Positions 16,511 through 24,195 of a stretch of 64,000 nucleotides of DNA are shown here, piece after piece; position 1 is the first letter of the stretch; every line of letters starts with the position of its first letter. The position numbers and the translations under genes are program-made. This DNA comes from Hymenobacter sp. ISL-91 (GTDB lineage: Bacteria; Bacteroidota; Bacteroidia; Cytophagales; Hymenobacteraceae): assembly GCF_018613725.1 (NCBI RefSeq), contig NZ_JAGGPS010000026.1:71835-135834 (forward strand), given 5' to 3'. Below the pieces are notes generated by a model. It worked only from the letters and a program-made list of their open reading frames with translations, was not told where the DNA came from and did no database searches.

Positions 16511-18382
16511 ATGAAAAAACTCCTGCTCCTGCTGTTGCTCCTGCCACTGCTGACAACGGCCCAGTCCATCACCCGCGTAAACCCCACCAACTGGTGGGTG
16601 GGCATGCAGGAGCCGAAAGTGCAGTTGCTCGTGTACGGCCCGCAGGCCGGTACGCTGGCCTATACTATCGAACATCCGGGCGTCACGCTCACCGAAACCC
16701 ACACCGTCGAGAACCCCAACTACGCCTTCCTCGACCTCACGATTGCGCCCGAGGCCAAGCCAGGTACCGTGCGGCTGGTGGGCCGGCGGGGCAACAAGCT
16801 CATCACCCACAAATGGGAGCTGAAAGCCCGCGACAACCGCCCCAAGGGCCAGGGCGTAACGGATGCCGACCTGATCTATCTGGCCATGCCCGACCGGTTT
16901 GTGAATGGCGACCCGAAAAACGACAAGTTCAAAGACCTGGCCGACCCCAACGCCGACCGCACCAACCCGTTCTTCCGCCACGGCGGCGACTTGCAGGGCG
17001 CGGCCCAGAAGCTCGATTATCTGCAGGATCTGGGCGTGACGGCCGTGTGGTTTACGCCCGTTATTGAAAACAACCAGCCTCTCACAGACGAAGGCGGTGC
17101 CATGCGCTCGGCCTACCACGGCTACGGTTTCACCGACCACTACACCGTGGATAAGCGGCTGGGCGGCAACGCGGCCTACCTGAACCTTGTGCAGCAGGCC
17201 CACGCCAAGGGCTTGAAAGTGGTGCAGGATGCCGTGTACAACCATGTGGGCATCAACCATTGGTTCGTCAAGGATTTGCCCTCCAAGGACTGGCTGCACC
17301 AGTGGCCCAGCTACACCAACACCAGCTACCGCTACCAGCCCATCACCGACCCACACGCCGCCAAAACCGACCGGCTTGTGACCACCGACGGCTGGTTCGT
17401 GCCCTTCCTGCCCGACCTCAACCAGCAGAACCCCTACGTGGCCAACTTCCTGATTCAGCACGCGCTGTGGTCGGTCGAAAACTTTGGGGTGGATGCCTGG
17501 CGGATTGACACTTACCTCTACAACGACCAGCCCTTCATGAACCGCTGCAACGCGGCGCTGCTGGCCCAATACCCCAACATCCACATCTTCGGCGAGTCGT
17601 GGGTGAACAACGTGGTCGACCAGGCCTACTACGTGCGTAACAAGATTGATTTTCCCTTCAAATCCAACCAGCCCGGCGCCCTCGACTTTGTGCTGGAAGG
17701 CGGCATGCTGGCGGCCCTGAAGGAAGTAGGCACCCCCGGCGCCACCGGCTGGGACAATGGCGCCCAGCGCGTATACCAGGCCCTGGCGCAGGATGCTGTG
17801 TACCAGGACCCCAACAAACTCGTCACCTTCCTCGACAACCACGACCACAACCGTTTTCTGTCGGAAGTAGGGGAGGACGTGGCCAAATTTAAAATGGGCC
17901 TGACGTGGATGCTGACCACGCGCGGCATTCCGAGCATCTATTACGGCACCGAAATCCTGATGAAGAACTACAAGGACCCCTCGGATGCCGAAGTGCGCCG
18001 CGACTTCCCCGGCGGCTTCCCCGGCGACCAGGCCAACAAGTTCACGGCCGCCGGCCGCACTGCTGCCGAAAACGACGCCTTCAACTTTGTGCGCACCCTG
18101 GCTACTTACCGCCGCACGCATCCCACGCTCAGCTCGGGCCAGCTGATGCAGTACCTGCCCGAAAACGGCCTTTACGTGTATTTTCGCTACGATGCCAACG
18201 GCACCGTAATGGTCGCCACCAACACAACCGACAAGGAGGCATCATTGCCCACCGCCCGCTTTTCGGAGCGCATGAGCGGCTTCACAAAAGCCAAAAACGT
18301 ACTGACAGGCGAGGCTATAGCCAACTTGACCACGCTGCAGCTGCCCGCTAAAACGGCGGTAGTGCTGGAACTAGCGAAGTAG
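16511..18382 (+). CDS. Secreted GH13 amylase/neopullulanase, SusA-like cyclomaltodextrinase
   Basis: A 623-residue starch- or cyclodextrin-hydrolysing enzyme. The signal peptide is MKKLLLLLLLLPLLTTAQS. An N-terminal immunoglobulin-like domain (about 20-115; NPTNWWVGMQEPKVQLLVYG) is typical of the cyclomaltodextrinase N-domain. The GH13 barrel carries DAVYNHVG, the nucleophile motif DAWRIDTY near 329-336, the acid/base Glu in FGESWVNN near 360 and the third acid in FLDNHDHNR near 441. A small beta-sandwich C-terminal domain ends the protein. Export suggests a periplasmic or outer-membrane role as in SusA, but no susC/susD pair is present here. The long upstream frame is rejected because the signal peptide starts at 16511. 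Confidence 0.93.
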   Translation: MKKLLLLLLLLPLLTTAQSITRVNPTNWWVGMQEPKVQLLVYGPQAGTLAYTIEHPGVTLTETHTVENPNYAFLDLTIAPEAKPGTVRLVGRRGNKLITHKWELKARDNRPKGQGVTDADLIYLAMPDRFVNGDPKNDKFKDLADPNADRTNPFFRHGGDLQGAAQKLDYLQDLGVTAVWFTPVIENNQPLTDEGGAMRSAYHGYGFTDHYTVDKRLGGNAAYLNLVQQAHAKGLKVVQDAVYNHVGINHWFVKDLPSKDWLHQWPSYTNTSYRYQPITDPHAAKTDRLVTTDGWFVPFLPDLNQQNPYVANFLIQHALWSVENFGVDAWRIDTYLYNDQPFMNRCNAALLAQYPNIHIFGESWVNNVVDQAYYVRNKIDFPFKSNQPGALDFVLEGGMLAALKEVGTPGATGWDNGAQRVYQALAQDAVYQDPNKLVTFLDNHDHNRFLSEVGEDVAKFKMGLTWMLTTRGIPSIYYGTEILMKNYKDPSDAEVRRDFPGGFPGDQANKFTAAGRTAAENDAFNFVRTLATYRRTHPTLSSGQLMQYLPENGLYVYFRYDANGTVMVATNTTDKEASLPTARFSERMSGFTKAKNVLTGEAIANLTTLQLPAKTAVVLELAK

Positions 18383-18390
18383 CCCAAAGC

Positions 18391-18502
18391 TACCAGAACG
18401 GCGTAGGGTGCGGGGCTTGTCCCCGCCCGCCGTTGAACTGTCCGCATAGGATTCGTTCAGCGGCGGGCGGGGACAGGCCCCGCACCCTACGCCGTTCTGG
18501 TA
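18391..18502. repeat. Intergenic inverted repeat, aggggcgggg type, copy 3
   Basis: A long palindrome with outer arms taccagaacggcgtagg and cctacgccgttctggta, and inner GC-rich arms of the same family as 11072-11160. The loop again contains a gttgaac...gttcagc pair. It separates the amylase gene from the convergent copper-storage gene. Confidence 0.85.
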
Positions 18503-18514
18503 TGCAATCTGCAA

Positions 18515-18560
18515 AATGCGGATATAGCGCGAAACTGAAGCTTCGCGCTATATCCGCATT
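18515..18560. terminator. Hairpin of the tgtagcgcgaagct repeat type, likely terminator
   Basis: The arms aatgcggatatagcgcgaa and ttcgcgctatatccgcatt form a stem of about 19 bp with a short loop. It lies 14 nt past the stop of the copper-storage-like gene. The core tagcgcgaa...ttcgcgcta is shared with 2902-2996. Confidence 0.6.
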
Positions 18561-18574
18561 TGCGTACTTCTGTC

Positions 18575-18919
18575 CTACTTCTGGTAGCTCTTGCAGGCCT
18601 CCACGCAGGCGCGGCAGGCCTCGGCGCACTGCTGGCAGTGGTCGTGCTGGTGCTTGCCACACTCATCGGCACACTTCTGGCAAATTTCGATGCACTCTTT
18701 GAGCACGTGCTGGGCGTGGTCGGAGCCGCGGGCAATGAAGGCGTGGGTGAGGCGGCAGATATCGGCGCAGTCGCGGTCGAGGCGAATGCAGGGTACCATC
18801 ATTTTGATGTCATCTTCCTGCAGGCAGGCAGTGGCGCAGGTTTCGCAGGCGGCAATGCAGCGGGCGAGGGCGTCGAGGACCTGCTGGTTTTGGGTGGCGG
18901 AAGTGGTGGATTGAGCCAT
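18575..18919 (-). CDS. Four-helix-bundle copper-binding (Csp-like, DUF326) protein
   Basis: A 114-residue Cys-rich protein with 16 Cys, most in CxxxC pairs along predicted helices (ARCIAACETCATACLQ, CADICRL, CIEICQKCADECG, CQQCAEACRACVEAC). This is the pattern of Csp copper-storage proteins, where Cys residues line the core of a four-helix bundle and hold many Cu(I) ions. There is no signal peptide, so it is a cytosolic (Csp3-like) form. The role, copper storage or detoxification, is inferred from the family. The start at 18919 begins the conserved region; an upstream in-frame extension is not family-like. Confidence 0.88.
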   Translation of the reverse strand: MAQSTTSATQNQQVLDALARCIAACETCATACLQEDDIKMMVPCIRLDRDCADICRLTHAFIARGSDHAQHVLKECIEICQKCADECGKHQHDHCQQCAEACRACVEACKSYQK

Positions 18920-19150
18920 AATAATGGAAGGGTTTGGAATGAATGGTATGTCGATGAAAGAGGAACCTGGGCTACCTGTTCCAAGCCAAGTGTTGTGAGC
19001 AAGTAGCTCAGAATCCTTATTCCTCGACATGGTTAGTACCCTTTGTACGGGTGGGGCACGACAGTCGTTCGTGCACGATTTTGCAGGCTGCGTGCACGAT
19101 TCCCGCTTTGTGCGGGTTCATTTCCTGCTTTCCGCCGCCGCCATTTACTG

Positions 19151-19158
19151 TACCTTTG
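19151..19158 (+). promoter_or_regulatory. TAnnTTTG element 4 nt before the recQ start
   Basis: TACCTTTG, then cgct, then ATG. If it acts as the -7 element, transcription would start at or next to the start codon, giving a leaderless or near-leaderless mRNA. Confidence 0.5.
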
Positions 19159-19162
19159 CGCT

Positions 19163-21418
19163 ATGCTATTCGCCGCCGAACCCCTCGCCCCGACCATCGA
19201 ATCTGCCCGCCTCGTGCTCAAAAAGTACTACGGCTACGACACGTTCCGGCCGATGCAGGAGGACATTATCCGCAACATTATGGGCGGGCAGGACACGGTG
19301 GTGCTCATGCCCACCGGCGGCGGCAAAAGCGTGTGTTTCCAGGTGCCGGCCGTGGTGCAGGAAGGCGTCTGCATCGTCGTTTCGCCGTTAATTGCGCTGA
19401 TGAAGGATCAGGTGGAGGCCCTGAAGGCCAACGGCATCCCGGCGGCCTACATCAACAGCAGTGTGGGCAGCAGCGAGGCCAACAACATTGCCGCCGACTG
19501 CCTCAACGGCCACCTCAAGCTGCTCTACGTGAGCCCCGAAAAGCTGCTCTCCGACGGTTTTCTGAGCTTTCTCAAGCGGCTGCGCGTGAGCATGTTCGCC
19601 ATCGATGAAGCCCACTGTATCTCGTCGTGGGGCCATGATTTCCGGCCCGAGTACACCCAGCTGCGGGTGCTGCGCGACCAGTTTCCGCAGGTGCCCATCA
19701 TTGCCCTCACCGCCACCGCCGACCGCCTCACCCGCCGCGACATTCAGCAGCAGCTGCGCCTGAGCAAGCCCCGGGTGTTTCTGTCGAGTTTTGACCGGCC
19801 CAACCTCAACCTCATTGTGCGGCCGGGCCAGGATCGGGTAGGGGGCATTCTGGAGTTTCTGGAGCGCCACCAGGGCGAGGCGGGCATCATTTACTGCCTG
19901 AGCCGCAAGCAGTGCGAAACGCTGGCCCAGAAAATTCAGGCCAAGGGTATTAAGGCCGGCTACTACCACGCCGGCCTCACGCCCAACCAGCGCAGTGCGG
20001 TGCAGGAAGGCTTTCTGAAGGACGACTTGCAGGTGATTGTGGCCACCATTGCCTTCGGCATGGGCATCGACAAGAGCAACGTGCGCTGGGTGATACATTA
20101 CAACCTGCCCAAAAATATCGAGGGCTACTACCAGGAAATCGGCCGGGCCGGCCGCGACGGCTCGCCCGCCACAGCGCTGCTGTTCTACTCGTTTGGCGAT
20201 GTGATGAGCCTGCGCGACATGCTCACCAAAGAAAACCCCCAGCTCAACCAGCTCAACCTCACCAAGCTGGAGCGCATGCAGCAGTTTGCCGAGGCCGCCG
20301 GCTGCCGCCGCCGCATCCTGCTCAACTACTTTGGCGAAACCCTGCCCCACGACTGCGGTAACTGCGACATCTGCCGCAACCCACCCACCACCTTCGACGG
20401 CACCGAAATAGCCCAGAAGGCCCTCTCGGCCCTGGTGCGGGGGCGCGAGCGGCTCAGCATCAGCCTGCTGATTGATGTGCTGCGCGGCATGCGCAACCAG
20501 GCCGTACTCAGCGGCGGTTACGACCAGATAAAAACCTACGGTGCCGGCCGCGACCTGCCCTACCTCGACTGGTACAGCTACGTGCATCAGATGCTGAACG
20601 ACGGGCTGGTGTACATTGCCTACGAGGAAGGCTACGCGCTCAAAATAACGGACCTGGGCCGCGAAGTGCTGCTAGGCCAGCGGCCGGTGTCGATGAAGAA
20701 GTTTCAGCCCGCCGAGAAGGCCGAGAAGAAGCCGCGGGGCCGCAAAGCCGCCGCTACGGCTGCCGTGCCTGCCGCTTCGCGCGAGGCCCAGCTGTTCGAG
20801 GCCCTGCGCGCCCTGCGCAAGCGCATTGCCGACGAGCAGGGCGTGCCGCCCTATGTCATCTTCACCGATTCTACGCTCCAGGAAATGGCGGCCGAGCGCC
20901 CCGTAAACCGGGTGGCTATGCTGGGCATTTCGGGTGTGGGCATGAAGAAGTTCGATACCTACGGCGAGGCCTTTATCCGGGAGGTGATGGCCCACGGCGG
21001 CAACCCCGCCGCCCAGGCCGAGTTCGACGATGCACTGCCCACCGGCCTCGACCCCGATGATGCCGGCGCGCCCCGCGCCCCGCGCAAGAAAGAGGCGAAT
21101 ACGGAGGCTGGCTCGACGGTCGAAACCACCTACCAGCTCCACCGCATGGGCCTGAGCCCCGAGGCCATTGCCGAGCGCCGCGGCCTGGCCCTAAGTACCA
21201 TCCAAAGCCACCTGACGACGTTGTATACCAACGGGTTCGAGTTGCGGCTGGAAGATTTCCTGTCGTCGCAGGATTTAGCCAACATTCAAACGGCCGTAGC
21301 CCAGCTCGGCGGCCAGCCGCTGCTGCGCGACCTGTTCGACCACCTGCGCGAAGACTACGACTACTTCCGGCTGCGGCTGGCGCAACAGTACTTCCGGCGG
21401 CTGCGCGGCGAAGGGTAG
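19163..21418 (+). CDS. recQ: ATP-dependent DNA helicase RecQ
   Basis: A 751-residue 3'-5' helicase. Walker A MPTGGGKS lies at residues 49-56 and DEAH (FAIDEAHCISSWG) near 145. The RecQ helicase C-terminal part has the Arg-finger segment GRAGRDG. The zinc-binding Cys set CRRR...CGNCDIC is near 380-403, followed by the RQC winged helix and an HRDC domain (about 545-625). The last 100 residues are a helix-turn-helix of the type found at RecQ C-termini in Bacteroidetes (LSPEAIAERRGLALSTIQSHL). The frame extends 40 codons upstream, but the ATG at 19163 fits homologues and the promoter motif. Confidence 0.95.
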   Translation: MLFAAEPLAPTIESARLVLKKYYGYDTFRPMQEDIIRNIMGGQDTVVLMPTGGGKSVCFQVPAVVQEGVCIVVSPLIALMKDQVEALKANGIPAAYINSSVGSSEANNIAADCLNGHLKLLYVSPEKLLSDGFLSFLKRLRVSMFAIDEAHCISSWGHDFRPEYTQLRVLRDQFPQVPIIALTATADRLTRRDIQQQLRLSKPRVFLSSFDRPNLNLIVRPGQDRVGGILEFLERHQGEAGIIYCLSRKQCETLAQKIQAKGIKAGYYHAGLTPNQRSAVQEGFLKDDLQVIVATIAFGMGIDKSNVRWVIHYNLPKNIEGYYQEIGRAGRDGSPATALLFYSFGDVMSLRDMLTKENPQLNQLNLTKLERMQQFAEAAGCRRRILLNYFGETLPHDCGNCDICRNPPTTFDGTEIAQKALSALVRGRERLSISLLIDVLRGMRNQAVLSGGYDQIKTYGAGRDLPYLDWYSYVHQMLNDGLVYIAYEEGYALKITDLGREVLLGQRPVSMKKFQPAEKAEKKPRGRKAAATAAVPAASREAQLFEALRALRKRIADEQGVPPYVIFTDSTLQEMAAERPVNRVAMLGISGVGMKKFDTYGEAFIREVMAHGGNPAAQAEFDDALPTGLDPDDAGAPRAPRKKEANTEAGSTVETTYQLHRMGLSPEAIAERRGLALSTIQSHLTTLYTNGFELRLEDFLSSQDLANIQTAVAQLGGQPLLRDLFDHLREDYDYFRLRLAQQYFRRLRGEG

Positions 21419-21478
21419 CCGTTGGGCCAACCCAATAGTCAGCAGGCTTTATCGTAAAAATTTTAGTAAAGTTTTCAG

Positions 21479-21491
21479 CTAATTGAATTAG
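21479..21491. promoter_or_regulatory. Candidate operator dyad upstream of the XRE-S24 gene
   Basis: CTAATT-G-AATTAG is a perfect 6-bp dyad in an AT-rich stretch about 20 nt upstream of the TATCTTCG motif. It would overlap the -33 region. Autoregulation by the adjacent repressor-like protein is an inference. Confidence 0.35.
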
Positions 21492-21511
21492 TATTATCGT
21501 AGCGGAGTTCT

Positions 21512-21519
21512 TATCTTCG
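21512..21519 (+). promoter_or_regulatory. TAnnTTTG-like element for the XRE-S24 gene
   Basis: TATCTTCG is one mismatch from TAnnTTTG and lies 54 nt before the ATG. Confidence 0.4.
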
Positions 21520-21573
21520 TGAGCCGGTCCCTATAGGCCTTTTTTGCCCCGTTTCCCCGGCTCCCTCTGCGTT

Positions 21574-22392
21574 ATGATTAATACGAACCTTAAATTCTGG
21601 CGGCGCGAGCTGAGTCTTACCCAGGCGCAGATGGCCGAAAAACTCGGCATCAAACGCTCGTTGGTGGGTGCTTATGAAGAAGGCCGGGCCGAACCCAAGC
21701 TGGCAACCCTCGTGAACATGGCCCGCCTGTTTGGCATCACACTCGATGCACTGGTAACCACCGACTTCAGCAAGAAAAAGAACGCCAAAGCCGCTGCCCA
21801 GCTGCAGGCCCAGAACGCCCAGATGGCGGCCACCGACACCAGCGCCGTGCATGCGGGCGGGGGTAAGCTGCGCATTCTGGCCCTGACCGTGGACCGGGAA
21901 CAGAACGAGAACATTGAGCTGGTGCCCCAGAAGGCCGCCGCCGGTTACCTCAACGGTTACGCCGACCCCGAGTACCTGGAGGAGCTGCCCAAGTTCCGGC
22001 TGCCGATGCTGGGCAGTTCGGGCACGTTCCGGGCCTTCGAAATTGCCGGCGACTCGATGCTGCCCATTGCCAGCGGCACCGTTATCGTGGGACGCTACAT
22101 TGATGACTGGCTGAACCTCAAGGATGGTACGCCCTGCATCATCGTCAGCAGCAAGGAAGGCATTGTATTCAAGCGGGTGTTCAACCGCCTTAAAGACAAT
22201 GCTATGCTGGCGCTGCATTCCGACAATCCGCTGTACTCGCCCTACGAAATTGATGTGGAGGACGTAGTGGAAATCTGGGAGGCCAAGGCGTACATCAGCA
22301 GCACGTTCCCGATTGCCGACCTTTCGCTGACGCGGCTCGCCAGCATTGTGCTCGACCTGCAGCAGCAGGTGAGCACGATGAAAAAGGTGTAG
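21574..22392 (+). CDS. XRE-type HTH regulator with S24 (LexA/CI-like) C-terminal domain
   Basis: A 272-residue regulator. The N-terminal HTH (about 5-60; LTQAQMAEKLGIKRSLVGAYEEGRAEP) is followed by an Ala/Gln-rich linker. A C-terminal S24 fold carries the catalytic Ser in GDSMLPI near 161 and the Lys in GIVFKRVF near 200. Both residues of the Ser-Lys dyad are present, so self-cleavage is possible. No obvious Ala-Gly cleavage site is evident in the linker. CI-like and LexA-like proteins of this form control prophages or stress genes, but no phage genes are nearby and many Bacteroidetes carry chromosomal copies. The ATG at 21574 starts the HTH. Confidence 0.9.
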   Translation: MINTNLKFWRRELSLTQAQMAEKLGIKRSLVGAYEEGRAEPKLATLVNMARLFGITLDALVTTDFSKKKNAKAAAQLQAQNAQMAATDTSAVHAGGGKLRILALTVDREQNENIELVPQKAAAGYLNGYADPEYLEELPKFRLPMLGSSGTFRAFEIAGDSMLPIASGTVIVGRYIDDWLNLKDGTPCIIVSSKEGIVFKRVFNRLKDNAMLALHSDNPLYSPYEIDVEDVVEIWEAKAYISSTFPIADLSLTRLASIVLDLQQQVSTMKKV

Positions 22393-22603
22393 CAAATCAG
22401 GGCAACAGCAGCAGGCTCCCCCGATTCAGCTGCTTTCAACGAACTCTGAACCAGCATCTGCATTCAGGCTTTCACTCTCACTCCGGCCCTGTTGCCTTCA
22501 CTGGCGGCGGGGCCGGATGTTATGGGGCAGTCCGCATCCGGAGCTAACTTCCGGGGGCGGGCTGCGTAAATCGGTACAGTACTCACTTGATTTCTCTCTC
22601 CCG

Positions 22604-23323
22604 ATGCTGAAGCTGATTCCTGCCACCGACCGTTACCATGCTACCCCCACCAACTGGCTAAGCAGCTATTACCTGCTTAGCTACGCCGATTACAACGACC
22701 CCGATAACGAGCATTTTGGCCCGTTGCGGGCCTTTAACGATGCTACTATTCAGGGCAAGGGTGGCTACCCGCAGCAGCCGCGCTCCGAAATGGAGATTGT
22801 TACGCTGGTGCTTGATGGGGAACTGCAACACGACGACACGGTGGGCAACCGCGGTGTGGTGAAGAAGGGCGACGCGCAGCGTATTACGGCCGGCACCGGC
22901 CTGGCGCACGCCGAAATGAACGCCACCGATACGCCCACGCATATTTTTCAGATGTGGCTGCTGCCCAGCCAGCCAGGGCTGGCACCCAGCTACGAGCAGA
23001 AGGACATCAACCTGTTTGATACCAGCAACAAGCTGGTTCCGATAGCCTCGGGCCAGAAAGTGCTCGAAGATCTGCTCTACATCAATTCCAACAGCACTAT
23101 TTACTGGTGCAACCTCGATGCCGACGAAACGGTGCGCTTCAAAACCTTTCCCATCCGAAACACTTTCATTTATGTACTCGATGGGCACCTTTTTGTAAAC
23201 GGCCTCGATGTAGGCACCAGCGACCAGCTGCGGGCCACCGATGAGCATGTACTCGAAATTCAGGCGACGGCCGATGCCCGTTTTGTGCTGCTCGATCTGC
23301 CGGTTTCTCCGGCTAACTACTAA
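22604..23323 (+). CDS. Pirin family protein with altered metal ligands
   Basis: A 239-residue bicupin. The pirin N-terminal cupin is recognisable from FGPLRAFND, MEIVTLVLDGELQHDD and AGTGLAHAEMN. In metal-binding pirins the segment before MEIVT carries two His ligands (HPH-like). Here it reads YPQQPRSEMEI, so both His appear replaced by Gln and Arg. The downstream His and Glu of LAHAEMN remain. Quercetinase or redox activity is therefore doubtful. The GAF-protein gene follows 9 nt after its stop, so the two are probably cotranscribed. The ATG at 22604 is preferred to 22517. Confidence 0.85.
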   Translation: MLKLIPATDRYHATPTNWLSSYYLLSYADYNDPDNEHFGPLRAFNDATIQGKGGYPQQPRSEMEIVTLVLDGELQHDDTVGNRGVVKKGDAQRITAGTGLAHAEMNATDTPTHIFQMWLLPSQPGLAPSYEQKDINLFDTSNKLVPIASGQKVLEDLLYINSNSTIYWCNLDADETVRFKTFPIRNTFIYVLDGHLFVNGLDVGTSDQLRATDEHVLEIQATADARFVLLDLPVSPANY

Positions 23324-23332
23324 ATTTACTGC

Positions 23333-24049
23333 ATGCGCATTTCCTTTCCCGACAGCCTGATACCAGCCGATGAGGCCGCCCGGCTGCGGGCCCTGCACCT
23401 TTACCAGATTGCTAACACACCCCCTGAGCCCATTTTTGACGAATACGTTGCCTGGGCAGCACAGCTGTTTAATACCCCCATTGCCGTAATTTCTCTGGTT
23501 GACGAGGAACACGTCTGGTTTAAGGCGGTAGCCGGAGCCGACGACCTTACCGAACTACCCCGCAACTCCAGCCTTTGCTCGGCGGCCATCCTGGTCGATG
23601 TCCCCATCGTTACGTCCGACTATTCGCCTGACAGCTGCCAGATTATCAAGCCCGATGTGGCTTTGCAGATGGGCCTAAGCTTTTATGCCGGCGCCGCACT
23701 ACGCACGCCCGATGGCTCCCGCATCGGTATGATGGCCGTAATCGGGCAGGAAGAGCGGGTACTATCGGAGGCAGAAGAGGGGGTATTGAAGCACTTGTCG
23801 GTGCTCGTCAGCCGTATCATTGAGTTGCGGTTCAAGTACCTGCAGGCTGAGCACAACGCCGATTGGGAGGCCGCTCAGCGCGAGCTTTCTGCTACGCTCG
23901 ACGACAACGCGACGCTTACCCGTTACCTGATGGCCCGCAATGATGGGCTTAATCTCAACGACCCCGAAATACACGCCCTCGTGGTTGCCCGCATGGCCGG
24001 TATGGTTAAGGTACTGGACCGCCGGATGGACGAAAACGACGCGGCGTAG
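23333..24049 (+). CDS. GAF domain-containing protein
   Basis: A 238-residue soluble protein. A single GAF domain covers about residues 10-160. It shows the usual form of GAF proteins that precede histidine kinases: EAARLRALHLYQI, FDEYVAWAAQLFNTPIAVISLVDEEHVWFKA, SLCSAAIL and GMMAVIG. The remaining C-terminus is helical with no recognisable output domain. It probably senses a small ligand or redox state, with the partner unknown. The GAF Cys in NSSLCSAAI corresponds to a commonly conserved position. It lies 9 nt behind the pirin gene in a likely two-gene operon. Confidence 0.85.
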   Translation: MRISFPDSLIPADEAARLRALHLYQIANTPPEPIFDEYVAWAAQLFNTPIAVISLVDEEHVWFKAVAGADDLTELPRNSSLCSAAILVDVPIVTSDYSPDSCQIIKPDVALQMGLSFYAGAALRTPDGSRIGMMAVIGQEERVLSEAEEGVLKHLSVLVSRIIELRFKYLQAEHNADWEAAQRELSATLDDNATLTRYLMARNDGLNLNDPEIHALVVARMAGMVKVLDRRMDENDAA

Positions 24050-24164
24050 CAACCAGTTGCTACGCCGCCGCGGTTACAAAGCTGCCCAGCGCTGCTACAA
24101 GTAGCTCCAGCGCCTTGGGCACGGGCCGGATGTGGCGGGAGTGCTGCATGCTGTACGAAAAAGA

Positions 24165-24190
24165 ATGGTCCGGCAAAGCTGCCGGACCAT
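24165..24190. terminator. Hairpin terminator between convergent GAF and M2 peptidase genes
   Basis: A perfect 10-bp stem, atggtccggc / gccggaccat, closes on aaagct. It has an A-rich left flank and lies 5 nt past the stop of the minus-strand peptidase gene. Confidence 0.65.
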
Positions 24191-24195
24191 GGAGG

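Noticed and set aside
21574-22392. Prophage remnant suggested by the CI-like repressor
   Set aside because: No integrase, structural or lysis genes nearby; flanking genes are ordinary chromosomal ones.
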